From Myrica gale (taxonomy: Eukaryota > Streptophyta > Magnoliopsida > Fagales > Myricaceae): a stretch of DNA of 64,000 nucleotides. The stretch spans positions 2,046,001 to 2,110,000 of the forward strand of contig OZ005608.1 of NCBI GenBank assembly GCA_963930655.1, read 5' to 3'. The position numbers and the translations under genes are program-made. The notes under the pieces are model-generated. The model saw nothing but the letters and a program-made list of their open reading frames with translations. It was not told where the DNA came from and did no database searches. Shown piece after piece: positions 11,433 through 21,931 of this stretch. Numbering within the stretch: the stretch's first letter is position 1; each line of letters opens with the position of its first letter.

Positions 11433-12033
11433 CCTTCCCATTCTCAACCTTTCGACTGGATTAAGTTTTGGGCTGTATGTGTCATGGATGACGTATGTTG
11501 CAGAGAGAATGGGCCAGAGCAACGAGTCAACCTTTGATCAAGGCACGAAAATCTAGTTTCCATTTAATGCTAAGAAAAATGCAAAAACTAAATTCAACCA
11601 ATTAACATGTGAATCCTAGATCTTGTAAGCTTTTGCTGCTTCGATATTACTGTTACCCGTTTGATATATATATACACGTACGTGAGTAACGTAGACTCCC
11701 TGCACATGGCAAACCACATTTAGGTTGAAAATGTCATACAAAATGCTTTACGCACAAGCTATATATTAGACCACATCTTGAAAATCAATTCATATGGTCT
11801 TGTAGGATTGTCTCGACTGATCATAAGTGTGTGTGCTCGGACTTCAAATGATCTCATCCAGTGACGTATTTAGGATATAAAATGAGTGGGGTCAAATTTC
11901 TAAGACAAAATTACTAAAAAAAAATTCACATAATGTAAAAAGTGTCTTAAAATTACAATATCGCACATTAAGAACCAAAAACATTAAAAATAATGAAATA
12001 CACTTACTGAATTATTTGCTAATACTGAAAGAT

Positions 12034-12221
12034 GGTAATTGGATCCTACGAGCCTTCATCTTCTGAAAATGTTGTAAAATGACTTCGTTCTCAATAGTGT
12101 CAAAAAATTTCTCTCTCAATGTATATTACCATACTATCATTCATTCATTCATCTCTTATCTTATTCCGCAAATCAGTCTTAATATTCTTCATTGCAAAAT
12201 ACTTGGAAGGCTTCCTAGGGA
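12034..12221 (-). pseudogene. hAT transposase remnant (TTF-type zinc-finger/hAT-dimerisation family)
   Basis: The minus strand can be read as AMKNIKTDLRNKIRDE, an in-frame stop, then MVIYIEREIFDTIENEVIL and QHFQKMKARRIQL. This resembles the extreme C-terminus of plant TTF-type zinc-finger proteins with a hAT dimerisation domain (family pattern: IKTELRNKM, then a stretch around YIEKE and RFQNMKTRR). Only this tail is recognisable; the zinc finger and catalytic core are missing. The family call is from memory of these motifs. Confidence 0.65.
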
Positions 12222-12639
12222 CAAGATTAAACAACTTTCACCCTTTCGCCTCGATGATAATAAATAAGTTTGCTCCTGCCTAAGGTCCTATGCCATGTTC
12301 AGTGAACGAAGCTCTTCATCGGTCTGTCCACTCAGGCACATGAGGTAGTTTAGTTTCACTTGAGGAATGATTCTTTGTCACTTTGTTTTGTTGTCAAGCA
12401 GGGACCAAGTGACCTTACACTTTAAGGGGGAGCCAATTGGGTAGACTGCTTTCTCTTGAAAGGAATTACATTGCTCCATCACCCACCTTGGCTCCCCCTG
12501 CTATCAACTCTCCCACGACTTACTGGGAATAATATATGGGGAGAGTTCAAATGAGTTTGTATTTTTTGGAACACTACCCAATATGTTATTTTCTTGGGTA
12601 AGCAAACGCTACCAAAAGTTACAGGTTAAGTTTTCGAGG

Positions 12640-12705
12640 CCAGTAAGCTGTAGCTCCGTTGACACCTCCTCCATTTGGGAGGGCTAGATCTGGGGTCGAA
12701 TCACA
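12640..12705 (+). repeat. Possible tRNA-derived SINE head inside the hAT element
   Basis: The stretch GTAGCTCCGTTGACACCTCC followed, some 20 bases on, by GGGGTCGAATCAC looks like polymerase III box A and box B of the tRNA-like heads of plant SINEs. I cannot define a tail or target duplication, so this may be only a fragment. Confidence 0.35.
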
Positions 12706-13787
12706 AGAAATATACTAGAGAGACTACCAATATTTTTAAGAAATTCACAAGTCACCTTCACTCTCTTATGATCCACATATACATAACATGAAGCAATCTA
12801 CGTTATTACACCGACAAGCTGTCCCCTAATTATATAGACCCATTAATTTCATGAAGATCCTAAACACCTCAGATTGCAAGCCGGAATTTCCAACAATCTA
12901 AATGCAAAACGATTATGCTTAAAGACTCAAGCGCTGACATTGGATTAGAAAACCACTCCCAGCATTCATCATGTTCTTTTATCTACTCACCCAGGTAGAT
13001 CTAATACAAGTACTACACGGCTACACAAACCTCACTCCAAATAACCTACACTTTTTACTCGACCATATCAGAAAGCTAGTGCATCCTCAGCCATATCATG
13101 AAATGATTAAAATTTGAAACCCTTAAATGGCTAAATTGAATAATTAAATTAAACTAAATAGTTAATAGTCTAAAATTTAAATTACACATCAGCACATATG
13201 ACATTAACATACAACATACCTGGAGGCTGGAGTGGAGAGGCAATCGGCCAGTCGGGCATCAGCAGAGAGACGAGAGTTCCAGTGGCTGGTGGACCGGAAG
13301 TGTTGGCCTATGGGCGGCACCTGAGAGCAGAGGCGAGATGTGAGTGCGAGAGAATGAGAGAGATGGTGGGGCAGTGGGCACTGCCGCACTGGGCAGGTGG
13401 GCAGCGAGCTTACTTGGTTTGGGCGGCGTCGACAGGCGGGTGTCGGGCGGGGCAATGGCAGCGGCAGCAGTGAGGAGACACTGAGAGAGAGGTCGGAGGT
13501 GTGAGGGCTGAGGGAGAACCGGAGTCCGAAGAGATCGCGAGTGACAGAGAGAGGCTGGAAGGTGCGATTTTTTTAAAAAAAAAAATCAAATGAAACAAGC
13601 CACATGGGACTGGACCAGCGAGTGCGCCCTCGCTAGCCCAGTCCCGCCCCCACTGGCCCTGGAAGCAGGCCTGGGCAGCTGGGCCAGTGGGGGCAGGCGT
13701 TCTTCAAAAAAAAATTAAAGGATTTTTGGAGCCAATGGGGGCGGCCGCCCCCACCGGCACCCCTCTTGCTTCGCCTCTGATCTCATC

Positions 13788-14310
13788 TCATGATTAACTT
13801 GGCGCTTGGGATTCATTTATGCCCTCCACAGCGCAATACTTGAAGTGCAGAATGTGTTTCATAATTCAGTCCAGATGATCTACCAGTCGAGCACACATTT
13901 GCAGAGCTTCACATATACATGATAGAAGCTCTTGCACCCAAAAACTGGGAGAGGTGGGGAAGCTCTAATTTTCAAATATATAATATTCCCATTCGATAGG
14001 AAGTTAGGAACACTTTTTGCATGCATGAATTCCCTTTCCTTCCCCACAGTTGAGCCGAGGCTTTCAACTAAAAAAGTTCTTCAATTTTTATTATGTTTTG
14101 GAGGGCTTAGAAGATTTCAGTTCAATATTAAAGAGGTTGGATGGATGATCAAAACTAGCTTCTACTGACTAAAATTTGACTCAAGTTATACAGCACTGTA
14201 TTTGCAACTTATATTTTCGAGAGAACATAGAGAGACGCATTTCAACATGGATGTTCAAATGCACGGTTAAAAAGAAATTAGTAAAAAACAGTAAGAGAAT
14301 TGTCAAAACC
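13788..14310. other. Intergenic region before the tRNA gene
   Basis: No gene is recognised. The last bases before the tRNA contain a CAA triplet at 14304-14306 just upstream of the mature 5' end, the usual transcription-start context of plant tRNA genes. Confidence 0.5.
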
Positions 14311-14391
14311 GTTGAGATGGCCGAGTTGGTCTAAGGCGCCAGATTAAGGTTCTGGTCCGAAAGGGCGTGGGCTCAAATCCCACTCTCAACA
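14311..14391 (+). tRNA. trnL-AAG: tRNA-Leu (anticodon AAG)
   Basis: This is a complete intronless nuclear tRNA gene. The acceptor stem GTTGAGA pairs with TCTCAAC, with A as discriminator. The anticodon stem CCAGA/TCTGG encloses the loop TTAAGGT, giving anticodon AAG, which decodes CUU (and CUC after inosine formation). The long variable arm (CCGAAAGGGCGTGG region) is the class II feature of tRNA-Leu. Box A is TGGCCGAGTTGG and box B GGCTCAAATCC. A T run at 14397-14400 would end polymerase III transcription. The CCA end is not encoded, as expected for eukaryotes. Confidence 0.96.
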
Positions 14392-14410
14392 TTAAATTTT
14401 CACTCAAATT

Positions 14411-14730
14411 CCTCCAGAAGATGCCAAAATTCACATCACTTTAGTTCCTTCAGTGCGTGCCCCTCGAATGAAAATCACACCACTTTATAGCAAGAAGGGC
14501 TGGTCAGTGCCGTGCCCCTCCAGAAGATGCCAAAATTCACATTCACTTTAGTTCCTTCAGTGCGTGCCCCTCGAATGAAAATCACACCACTTTATAGCAA
14601 GAAGGGCTGGTCAGTGCCGTGCCCCTCCAGAAGATGCCAAAATTCACATTCACTTTAGTTCCTTCAGTGCGTGCCCCTCGAATGAAAATCACACCACTTT
14701 ATAGCAAGAAGGGCTGGTCAGTGCCGTGGT
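14411..14730. repeat. Tandem repeat, three copies of about 107 bp
   Basis: Three nearly identical units follow each other, each beginning CTCCAGAAGATGCCAAAATT and ending near GGGCTGGTCAGTGCCGTG. Unit starts are at about 14412, 14518 and 14625; the first copy is one base shorter. The block begins only 20 bases after the tRNA-Leu gene. The high identity suggests recent unequal duplication. I recognise no coding or RNA function in the unit. Confidence 0.9.
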
Positions 14731-15416
14731 TCCTATCTCAAACTGACCGAATTTGGCCTTCCCTCTTAAGGGTTGACACAAGCCCGACGACTTCTGACTA
14801 GTCCAACTCCAAAAGCCCATACCGGAGACTTGAGAATTTCCCTGATACGTCTCGAAAATTGCCTGAAGAATGATCGTTGTTCTCTTGGCAAGAATGATAT
14901 TCATATTAAGTCAAGATAGACTCTTCAATTCAGATTGGTAAAAAGGTTATCTGATATTTCAATGAAACCTCTGGGTAGCTTCCCATATGGACCGAAAGGT
15001 TATTGCTCAGCATCCACGAGAGTCAAGATGTACCCATGGAATAGATTGACAAATGTGACCTGTGGGTGGTGGGGATGCAAAATGAAAAAGATTTGTCCAT
15101 GTAAAAGTTTGGAAAATATGGCACCAATGATGACAACTTGCAAATACGAACAAGAAATTGGCAAAGGAAAAGCAATGTGGGACATTGAGAATTATTCTCG
15201 CAAGCTTCTAGCCTAGATTGATAGTGCCCCCCACTACAAGAATCCCTCTTTTGCCTTTTTTCTGCTTGTTCTTTCCAATTTCCATATTCACCTTCGTTGG
15301 ACGATATTACCAAAATAGCCTTCATCCCCTTGTGAAGCACCACAACCACCTCTTTTCTTAGTTGGGAGGAAGCCTTTATTAGAAGCTCTTCATGACAAAG
15401 AAAGACAGTGCCATGA
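14731..15416. other. Unassigned region between two tandem repeats
   Basis: Open frames of 93 residues (plus, 14935-15216) and 145 residues (minus, 15023-15460) overlap on opposite strands. Neither shows a motif, exon structure or family that I recognise. I treat the region as non-coding or as decayed sequence. Confidence 0.4.
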
Positions 15417-15541
15417 CAACGAAACTTCATGTAGACTAAATCCAATGTTCGAGAAGGCAACGAAACTTCATGTAGACTAAATCCAATGTTCGAGAAGGCA
15501 ACGAAACTTCATGTAGACTAAATCCAATGTTCGAGAAGGCA
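15417..15541. repeat. Tandem repeat, three copies of 41 bp
   Basis: The unit starts CAACGAAACTTCATGTAGAC and ends TTCGAGAAGG. Copies start at 15417, 15458 and 15499 and are essentially identical, so the expansion is recent. It lies about 430 bp upstream of the PLP-transferase-like gene and could be part of its promoter region; no function is evident. Confidence 0.9.
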
Positions 15542-15973
15542 ATCTGGTTAAGCTATTCTAGTGGCGTGTCAATTAGGCAACATATAATTTTTCTCCAACG
15601 CACCTCCGCATCTTAACATGTATGATATATGGTGCTGCTCTGCTTATTCGATCAACTTGTTTGATATCAGTCAGCAGACAGTTAAATAGGAGTATTTGGA
15701 GGCCATAAGCTTTCCATATAAGCAATTGGGTAGAAAGAACTCATTAAGAAGGCCAATCCGTGGAAGACATGTCAAATAACTAGATTGACTTGTTTCATGG
15801 AAAGCATAAGACCTCCCGTCTAAAGTCTACGATAAAGAAGACTTATCATTTACGCATCACCAATGCATACTTAAAAATAAAATAAAAGAGCATGTCTGGT
15901 CAGACCAACGAGAATGGAAAGAAGCAAAGCCTCGAACAAATAAACTCCGGCTTGTGAGAAAAAAAGGAGGAAA

Positions 15974-18037
15974 ATGCACTCATCAAGCATTAGAGATGCC
16001 TGCTTCAGAGGATGCTGTCCAACTCCCATTCTCTGCCTTCTTGAGTCAGAATCTCCTACTTCCAAGTCTACTGCCAGCTCCACCGCATCAAGGTACATCT
16101 TTGTAGAAGCTGCTGCTTCTTCCCTCAACCCAAACATTCAATTCACCAACCACGAGTCGCTCCCATCGTTGCATGAATCATTTTCCAACTTCACCAGAGC
16201 ATTCCCCAATTATTCTCGGAAAGACGAGCCTGATCACATCCGAGCCCAAGAGTATAACCATCTCACCCTCTGCAACCATGTCTGCCTTGATTACATTGGT
16301 CATGGTCTCTTCTCACATGCTCAGCATCAGAGTCGCTCTAAAAAAGCTCTAGGTGCTTCTTCTTCATCATCTCCTCCTCCTCCATCACCGCAGTTCCCTG
16401 AAGCACCTAACTTCCGTATAACCTACAAGTCAGTAAACCTGAATTCTCAGATTCTGTATGGTGGCCAAGAATCAGAAATAGAGTTGAAGCTCCGAATAAG
16501 AATCATGGCTTTCATGAATATTTCTCAAGTTGATTACACAATGGTATTCACTGCCAATCAGTCATCTGCTTTCAAACTTCTAGCAGAATGTTACCCGTTT
16601 CAGTCAAATCGCAATCTTCTTACGGTTTATGATTACGAGAATGAGGCAGTTGAAGTGATGGCTGAAAGCTCTAAGAAAAAAGGAGCACGAATCATGTCAT
16701 CTCAGTTCTCATGGCCCAATCTGAGCATCCAATCTAGAAAATTGAGAAAGATAATTATGAAGAGCAGGAATAAGGGACTGTTTGTTTTTCCCCTTCAGTC
16801 CAGGATGACTGGATCACGCTATTCATATCAGTGGATGAGCATTGCACAAGAAAATGGATGGCATGTCTTGCTTGATGCATGTGCATTGGGGCCTAAGGAT
16901 ATGGACACTTTAGGCCTCTCTCTTTTTAAGCCTGACTTTGTTATTTGCTCCTTTTACAAAGTTTTTGGAGAAGTCCCGTCAGGTTTCGGGTGCTTATTTG
17001 TCAAGAAATCCAGTGCTTCCATCCTAAAGGATTCAACCACTGCGACAAGCATAGGTATTGTGAGCCTTGTTGCAGCCTCAAGAACATCTCAATTCCTTGA
17101 AGAGCAAGAGAGTACCGATATGGAAATTGAACCAAGAGTGAAGTTTGACCTGTGGAAAGATGACTTGGCTATGCTGCACTCGTTCGCTGACCCACTATCT
17201 GTTCAGCAGAGAAGTGAAACTTCTAAATCGCATGAGATTGAAGAAGTTTCTACAAAGCAGAAGACAATATCATGCTCAAAATCTATGGAATCAGAGGATG
17301 ACATAGCTGTACCACAATCGGTCTCTGGCTCATTATCTTTTCAGCAGAAGAGTGGTAAAAATTCTAAATCACGAGAAGGTGAAGAAGCCTTTGTAAAGCA
17401 GAACGCAGTATCATTTTCCGAAACCATGGGTCTAGAGACACCATTTGAATCAGCTCGATCCAAATATCCAGATGGCAGTATAAATGGTAGCTCAGAGATA
17501 GAATGTAGAGGCTTGGATCATGCAGATTCATTGGGCCTGGTGCTAATTAGTACCAGAGCTAGGTACCTCGTCAATTGGTTGGTAAATGCATTGATGAGTC
17601 TCCAACATCCACATTCAGAAAGCGGACATCCTTTGGTCAGAATCTATGGGCCAAAGATAAATTTTGACCGAGGACCCGCCGTGGCATTCAACGTGTTTGA
17701 CTGGAAAGGAGAAAAGATTGATCCCTCCATTGTACAGAAGCTTGCTGACAGGAAAAATATTTCGCTAAGTTCTGGAGTTTTGCATCACATCTGCTTCTCA
17801 GACAAGTATGAAGAGGCAAGGGAGAAAGCATTAGAGAGAAGAAGAATTGAAGTTGAAGGAATGGTCATAACAAAAAAGGGGCAGATACCAGTAGTCACGG
17901 CAGCACTTTCATTCTTGACAAACTTCGAAGACATATACAGGCTTTGGGCATTTGTTTCACAATTCTTGGATGCAGACTTTGTGGAAAAAGAGAGATGGAG
18001 ATACATGGCTCTTAATCAAAAGAAAGTTGAAGTTTGA
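15974..18037 (+). CDS. PLP-dependent, molybdenum-cofactor-sulfurase-like protein
   Basis: This is an intact single-exon gene of 687 residues. It belongs to the plant family of pyridoxal-phosphate proteins annotated as molybdenum cofactor sulfurase-like (aminotransferase class V fold). Residues 1-20 contain the family's Cys-rich start (CFRGCCPTP). FTNHESLPSLHESF near residue 57 and SQILYGGQESEIE near 155 are conserved motifs. MVFTANQSSAFKLLAE near residue 190 belongs to the cofactor-binding region, and FYKVFGEVPSGFG carries the likely PLP lysine, about K329. A Ser/Pro run lies near residues 130-145. Residues about 400-510 are a hydrophilic, low-complexity insert with two similar segments (around SVQQRSETSKSHEIEE and SFQQKSGKNSKSREGEE). 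True sulfurases also have a C-terminal MOSC domain, which is absent here, so activity on molybdenum cofactor is doubtful. I recall Arabidopsis relatives that are also intronless (At4g22980, At5g51920). Confidence 0.9.
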   Translation: MHSSSIRDACFRGCCPTPILCLLESESPTSKSTASSTASRYIFVEAAASSLNPNIQFTNHESLPSLHESFSNFTRAFPNYSRKDEPDHIRAQEYNHLTLCNHVCLDYIGHGLFSHAQHQSRSKKALGASSSSSPPPPSPQFPEAPNFRITYKSVNLNSQILYGGQESEIELKLRIRIMAFMNISQVDYTMVFTANQSSAFKLLAECYPFQSNRNLLTVYDYENEAVEVMAESSKKKGARIMSSQFSWPNLSIQSRKLRKIIMKSRNKGLFVFPLQSRMTGSRYSYQWMSIAQENGWHVLLDACALGPKDMDTLGLSLFKPDFVICSFYKVFGEVPSGFGCLFVKKSSASILKDSTTATSIGIVSLVAASRTSQFLEEQESTDMEIEPRVKFDLWKDDLAMLHSFADPLSVQQRSETSKSHEIEEVSTKQKTISCSKSMESEDDIAVPQSVSGSLSFQQKSGKNSKSREGEEAFVKQNAVSFSETMGLETPFESARSKYPDGSINGSSEIECRGLDHADSLGLVLISTRARYLVNWLVNALMSLQHPHSESGHPLVRIYGPKINFDRGPAVAFNVFDWKGEKIDPSIVQKLADRKNISLSSGVLHHICFSDKYEEAREKALERRRIEVEGMVITKKGQIPVVTAALSFLTNFEDIYRLWAFVSQFLDADFVEKERWRYMALNQKKVEV

Positions 18038-21000
18038 ACTAAACTTATCTTCCATTCTTTCGCATCACAAAGACCAATTAATCCATTTCGTATGCTCAAC
18101 ATAGTGTTATTTCTACGTCAATTAGTCGCAAACAGGATAGCAACCATAGTGGCATGGCCATATCTTCCTTTCCAAACCTGAAATACTTTGGATATAGTCA
18201 CACTAATAACAGCATTCTTCAAGATTTGAACCCAGAGTTTCATATTAAGGAAACAATGTTGGCTTGTTCCACGCAAAATAAAACCAACATCGCATTCGAC
18301 ATGTCAAGCAGTTAGACCAATAGCGTAGAACTAAGAAGCATCAAGTACTGATGATTTTAACTATCACAAACTCCCACCAATATGTTTCTCCGTGTCAGCT
18401 TCAAAAGTTGTAGAAATTGTTTAGTAAATATTTGCACAGGAGTACTGTTATCCTTCACAACTGTTCTCATATGCTGGACTACACAAATGACAACAGCAGT
18501 TCCACCTATCAGGCCCATAAGTTATGAAAAAAACCCAGAGAGGAGGATGATAGAACCACTTTTAGGATAGGTATGTCCAACGAATGGAGAACATGTTACA
18601 GAATCGAGATACAAGTTAGCTTAGAGAAATTCTTTTGACCAGAGACTCAACTAGATAGGATGACAAAGAATATCATGTCCTAAACAATCTGAACAACCTA
18701 TTTATAAACTTTTGGAAACAAATAGGACTCATTAACCAGGTAATTATCTCCTCTTCTTAACTGGGGAAACATATCAAAGTAGAAAAACAGCCAAAAATTT
18801 ATTTTCATACAAACCCTCCCAATAGCATAACATCTTCAGTATCAGTAAATTTTTAGTCATTTTTAACCAGTACTAATTCACAGACAACCACCTTATTTTC
18901 TATACCGTAAAAAGATTTTCCTTTAGTGAAGGCAACTTCTTACTCCTCATCTCAGTGTATCCTAAAAGCAAAATCAAATATTCGATGCAATTGGCGTGGC
19001 AGTGTGGCAGGGTGAGGCCACGGTTGATGTCACCATCTATCTCTCGATCATAGTCTCTTGTTCATCACCACTATTTACTATCGTTCTCCTAGTTTTTATC
19101 CTTGTCATTATTTATCTAGCCGTGACATCTATGTAACTATGTTTGTGCATATACGAAGTATGAGCGTGGAATGACAGACTATATTGTGCTCTTCTAGTAA
19201 GTCTCCGAGGATTGGATCAATATACAGGAAGTAGGGGTAGGAACATTCACTCCGTTCTCTGTGCTGAATCTTCCTGAAAACTTGCACTTTGCAGCCCAAG
19301 GCTGAGACCTGCACTATTTTGATGACCAACAAACAAATAAATTTCATCTTAAAGCTATATTGCCTTCCATTGAAACAAGGAATACTTTTCTTCTTTTTGC
19401 AAGATCAATTGCAATGATAAAAATGGGGCGTACAAAAGAAAATTTATGGTGGATCCACGCCACTAAATTTCCGAGGAAGTATTTGTGGTAGCTTTATGTG
19501 GGTATGCCTCCTACAGTCTGAATCTACCAAGCTAGAATCACAAGTCTCAGATGAAAAAATCCCAGGTAATAACTTGTACAGATGAAAAAATACATTTCGA
19601 AGATGCCTAAAGTCCCAAATTTTCGACTTTGCAAGGTTAGCATGTCATGAAACAACTTGTACAGAACTTTGAAGCTGCAAGAATCAAAAGAATATTGTAC
19701 AGTAACAAGAAGTACCATAGGACAAAGAAAATTCAACGGCAAATGGTAATAGCTAAGAAGAAGAGAAAGAAGCAGAAGTAGTGAAAGAGCTTTCAACCTG
19801 ACTTTTCCAACCGTTGCAGCTTCGTATTTCTCTGTGGAAGGCTTCGGAGGAAAAATTGGGACCACTAAACGGGCTACAAGCAGGTCGGGTCGGGTATACA
19901 AAGGGCCTGGGCAGTGGGCTAGGAGACTTTTCTCTACGACTAATTAATATCAGTGAGGGAACAAAATAAATGTCAAAAGTAAGAATTTCATAAATATTAC
20001 TAATCTTTTGAGGCCAGCCTTAGTATAATTATCTGGTTTATATAGATGGGAGGATTGTACAGACTTCGAAATTAGTCGAGGTGTGCGTAAACTCAGCCTT
20101 AGGGTTTGATTCAAAGATTACAGTGTGTTTGTTTTTAAAATGTTATCAAAATTTTATTAAAATTTTATATTAGTATTAAAAAAGAGGTGTAAAGAGATTG
20201 GTGAATAAGAAATAAAAGTAAAAATAATATTTTGAAATTTATTTAATAAAATTTTTATTTAACAAAGACTATGTTAAGTTGGTGACCGGTCACTTTCACG
20301 CATCATACGGTATATATAGTCTCAATAGAGGAAGTCAAATCCTCTACCAACCACGTACCTTGGAGCATATAAGATCACGGGCCTCAGTTAAGCGTTTTAT
20401 TGTTGACTTGCAAGCACTAAGAAACCCTAATCCAACCCGATAGTATTAAAGAATCTAACAACGATATCTGATTTGCTTGTACGAATAAATGGATTAGTTA
20501 TGGGGCCGGGATTGTTCTTTCCCTCAAGCAACTCATTAATCTGGTTTGCAACAATTGCTACTCGTTTGGTTCTCTTGTAATTTCTTGTTTATTAATTCAA
20601 CTTGTTGATTAATACGCAACGTAAGTAGTTGGGCAAAGCTGGAAGGTTGCTGGTCCAGATGATATAACTTGGCAGTGCCAACTATGACTGCGTTATATGT
20701 ATTATGAGTTATGAGCATGCTTTTAGAATCTTTGTTTGCGTCTGAGTACTAGCTAATTGGATCGAAAACGAATGAAATTTTCTCAAAATAATATAAAGTT
20801 TGATCCAAATTTATCTAATAGACGTTGAAGCTTTTGTTTTCATTTTGGATGGCAAAGTCGTGGGAAAAATGTTAAAGAGATTCACATGAAAGCAAGTAGA
20901 CTGACTCATTTGGTTATGCATATATATATATATATATATATGACATATGTGGATCATATTCTCACTAATTTGATGATAGAATTCGGAAAGAAAAAGACAC

Positions 21001-21931
21001 TACAATACAATATTTTATTGATATATGTATTAATTGTTGAGCAATATAGTCCTACATCATTCAATTCATGGTCCAAGATGAATGCACTCGTATGATAGTC
21101 TATAGATGATAGAATTGACCTATCATAGCATGTCATGTTTTTTTTTGCAATTGAGTGTTTAGGTCAGTTTATGTACGTACATCTCAATTATTCTGAGACT
21201 TGTGCAATGTTTCCGTCTCACACAAATCGAATAATTACCAGTTTAAAAGTGAGTGGCCCTAAAAGATTGGTAGACTAACCTTAAAGGGAGTAAACTATCA
21301 AAGTCCAAGTCTTAACCACTAGATTAACCTATTGAAATTTTATAGCATGATATTTTGGCTTTGAATAATATATAAATGACTACTGTCGAGTACCTATAGT
21401 CTATTCTCAAAGTCGTTGCGGCCTCTAAGAAAAACAATTGCCGTGCGTTAGGCATTAGTCCTGATCTCCTTAATTCCATTATCAGTGGGCCAAATAGCTA
21501 CTTCCCGCAAGAGATCACAACCAACATAATACAACTAGAATTTGCGTCCTGTTTTTGCTCCTAACGGTTGACATAACAGGCAATGTGGATTAAGTTTTAT
21601 TTGTTAACATTTGGCATGTTTCTTTCTCCTCCTTGTCATCCTCGAGCTGCGGGCTAAGGACCACAGTCAAATGTAATATGAGGTCTTCTGTACAGATTTC
21701 AAATTATATTTTTTAATCAAATATAATAATATGATAAATCTTAAGGTTAAACATAAGAGTGGTAGTACAAAAAATATTATTCTAGATTCGACTAATATTA
21801 TACTTACCAAATGAATTTAGGATTCAAATAGTTGTTTCATGTATCTTGCCCAATTTTACACTATTTTTAGTTTGGATGAAGAAATTGTTTTCGTGATTTT
21901 TGTTATCATGAAGAAAATTTCTAATAGGTTT
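18038..21931. other. Gene-poor region; possible SINE tail
   Basis: No confident gene is present. Near 20072-20090 the sequence TTAGTCGAGGTGTGCGTAA matches the 3' body end common to plant tRNA-derived SINEs, but no head is clear. A minus-strand frame at 19524-19901 (start PPKPSTEKYEAATVGKV after a GC-rich stretch) could be one exon of an unidentified gene; I see no second exon. A dinucleotide TA run lies at 20925-20941. Confidence 0.4.

Larger units (their letters stand above)
11859..13779 (-). mobile_element. Non-autonomous hAT transposon with perfect 8-bp target duplication
   Basis: The element starts CAGTGACGTATTTAGGA and its other end, read inwards, is CAGAGGCGAAGCAAGAGG. This is the degenerate CAG(A/T)GGCGGAGC-type terminus of plant hAT elements. 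The flanks carry the identical octamer ATCTCATC at 11851-11858 and 13780-13787, the target-site duplication expected of hAT. A remnant of the transposase C-terminus lies on the minus strand at 12034-12221, so the element's 5' end is on the right. The right end is strongly GC-rich (13198-13770), with a 16-bp palindrome GGGGGCGGCCGCCCCC, unlike the AT-rich surroundings. At 1921 bp it lacks most of a transposase and cannot be autonomous. Confidence 0.85.

Noticed and set aside
13198-13598. GC-rich frames of 60-90 residues on both strands
   Set aside because: They lie in the GC-rich end of the hAT element, have no motifs and overlap each other; they are compositional.
14935-15460. Overlapping frames of 93 (plus) and 145 (minus) residues
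   Set aside because: No recognised domain, no splice partners, and part overlaps the 41-bp repeat; insufficient support for a gene.
14412-15541. CRISPR-like tandem repeats
   Set aside because: The units are directly adjacent without unique spacers, and the DNA is plant nuclear; they are ordinary tandem repeats.
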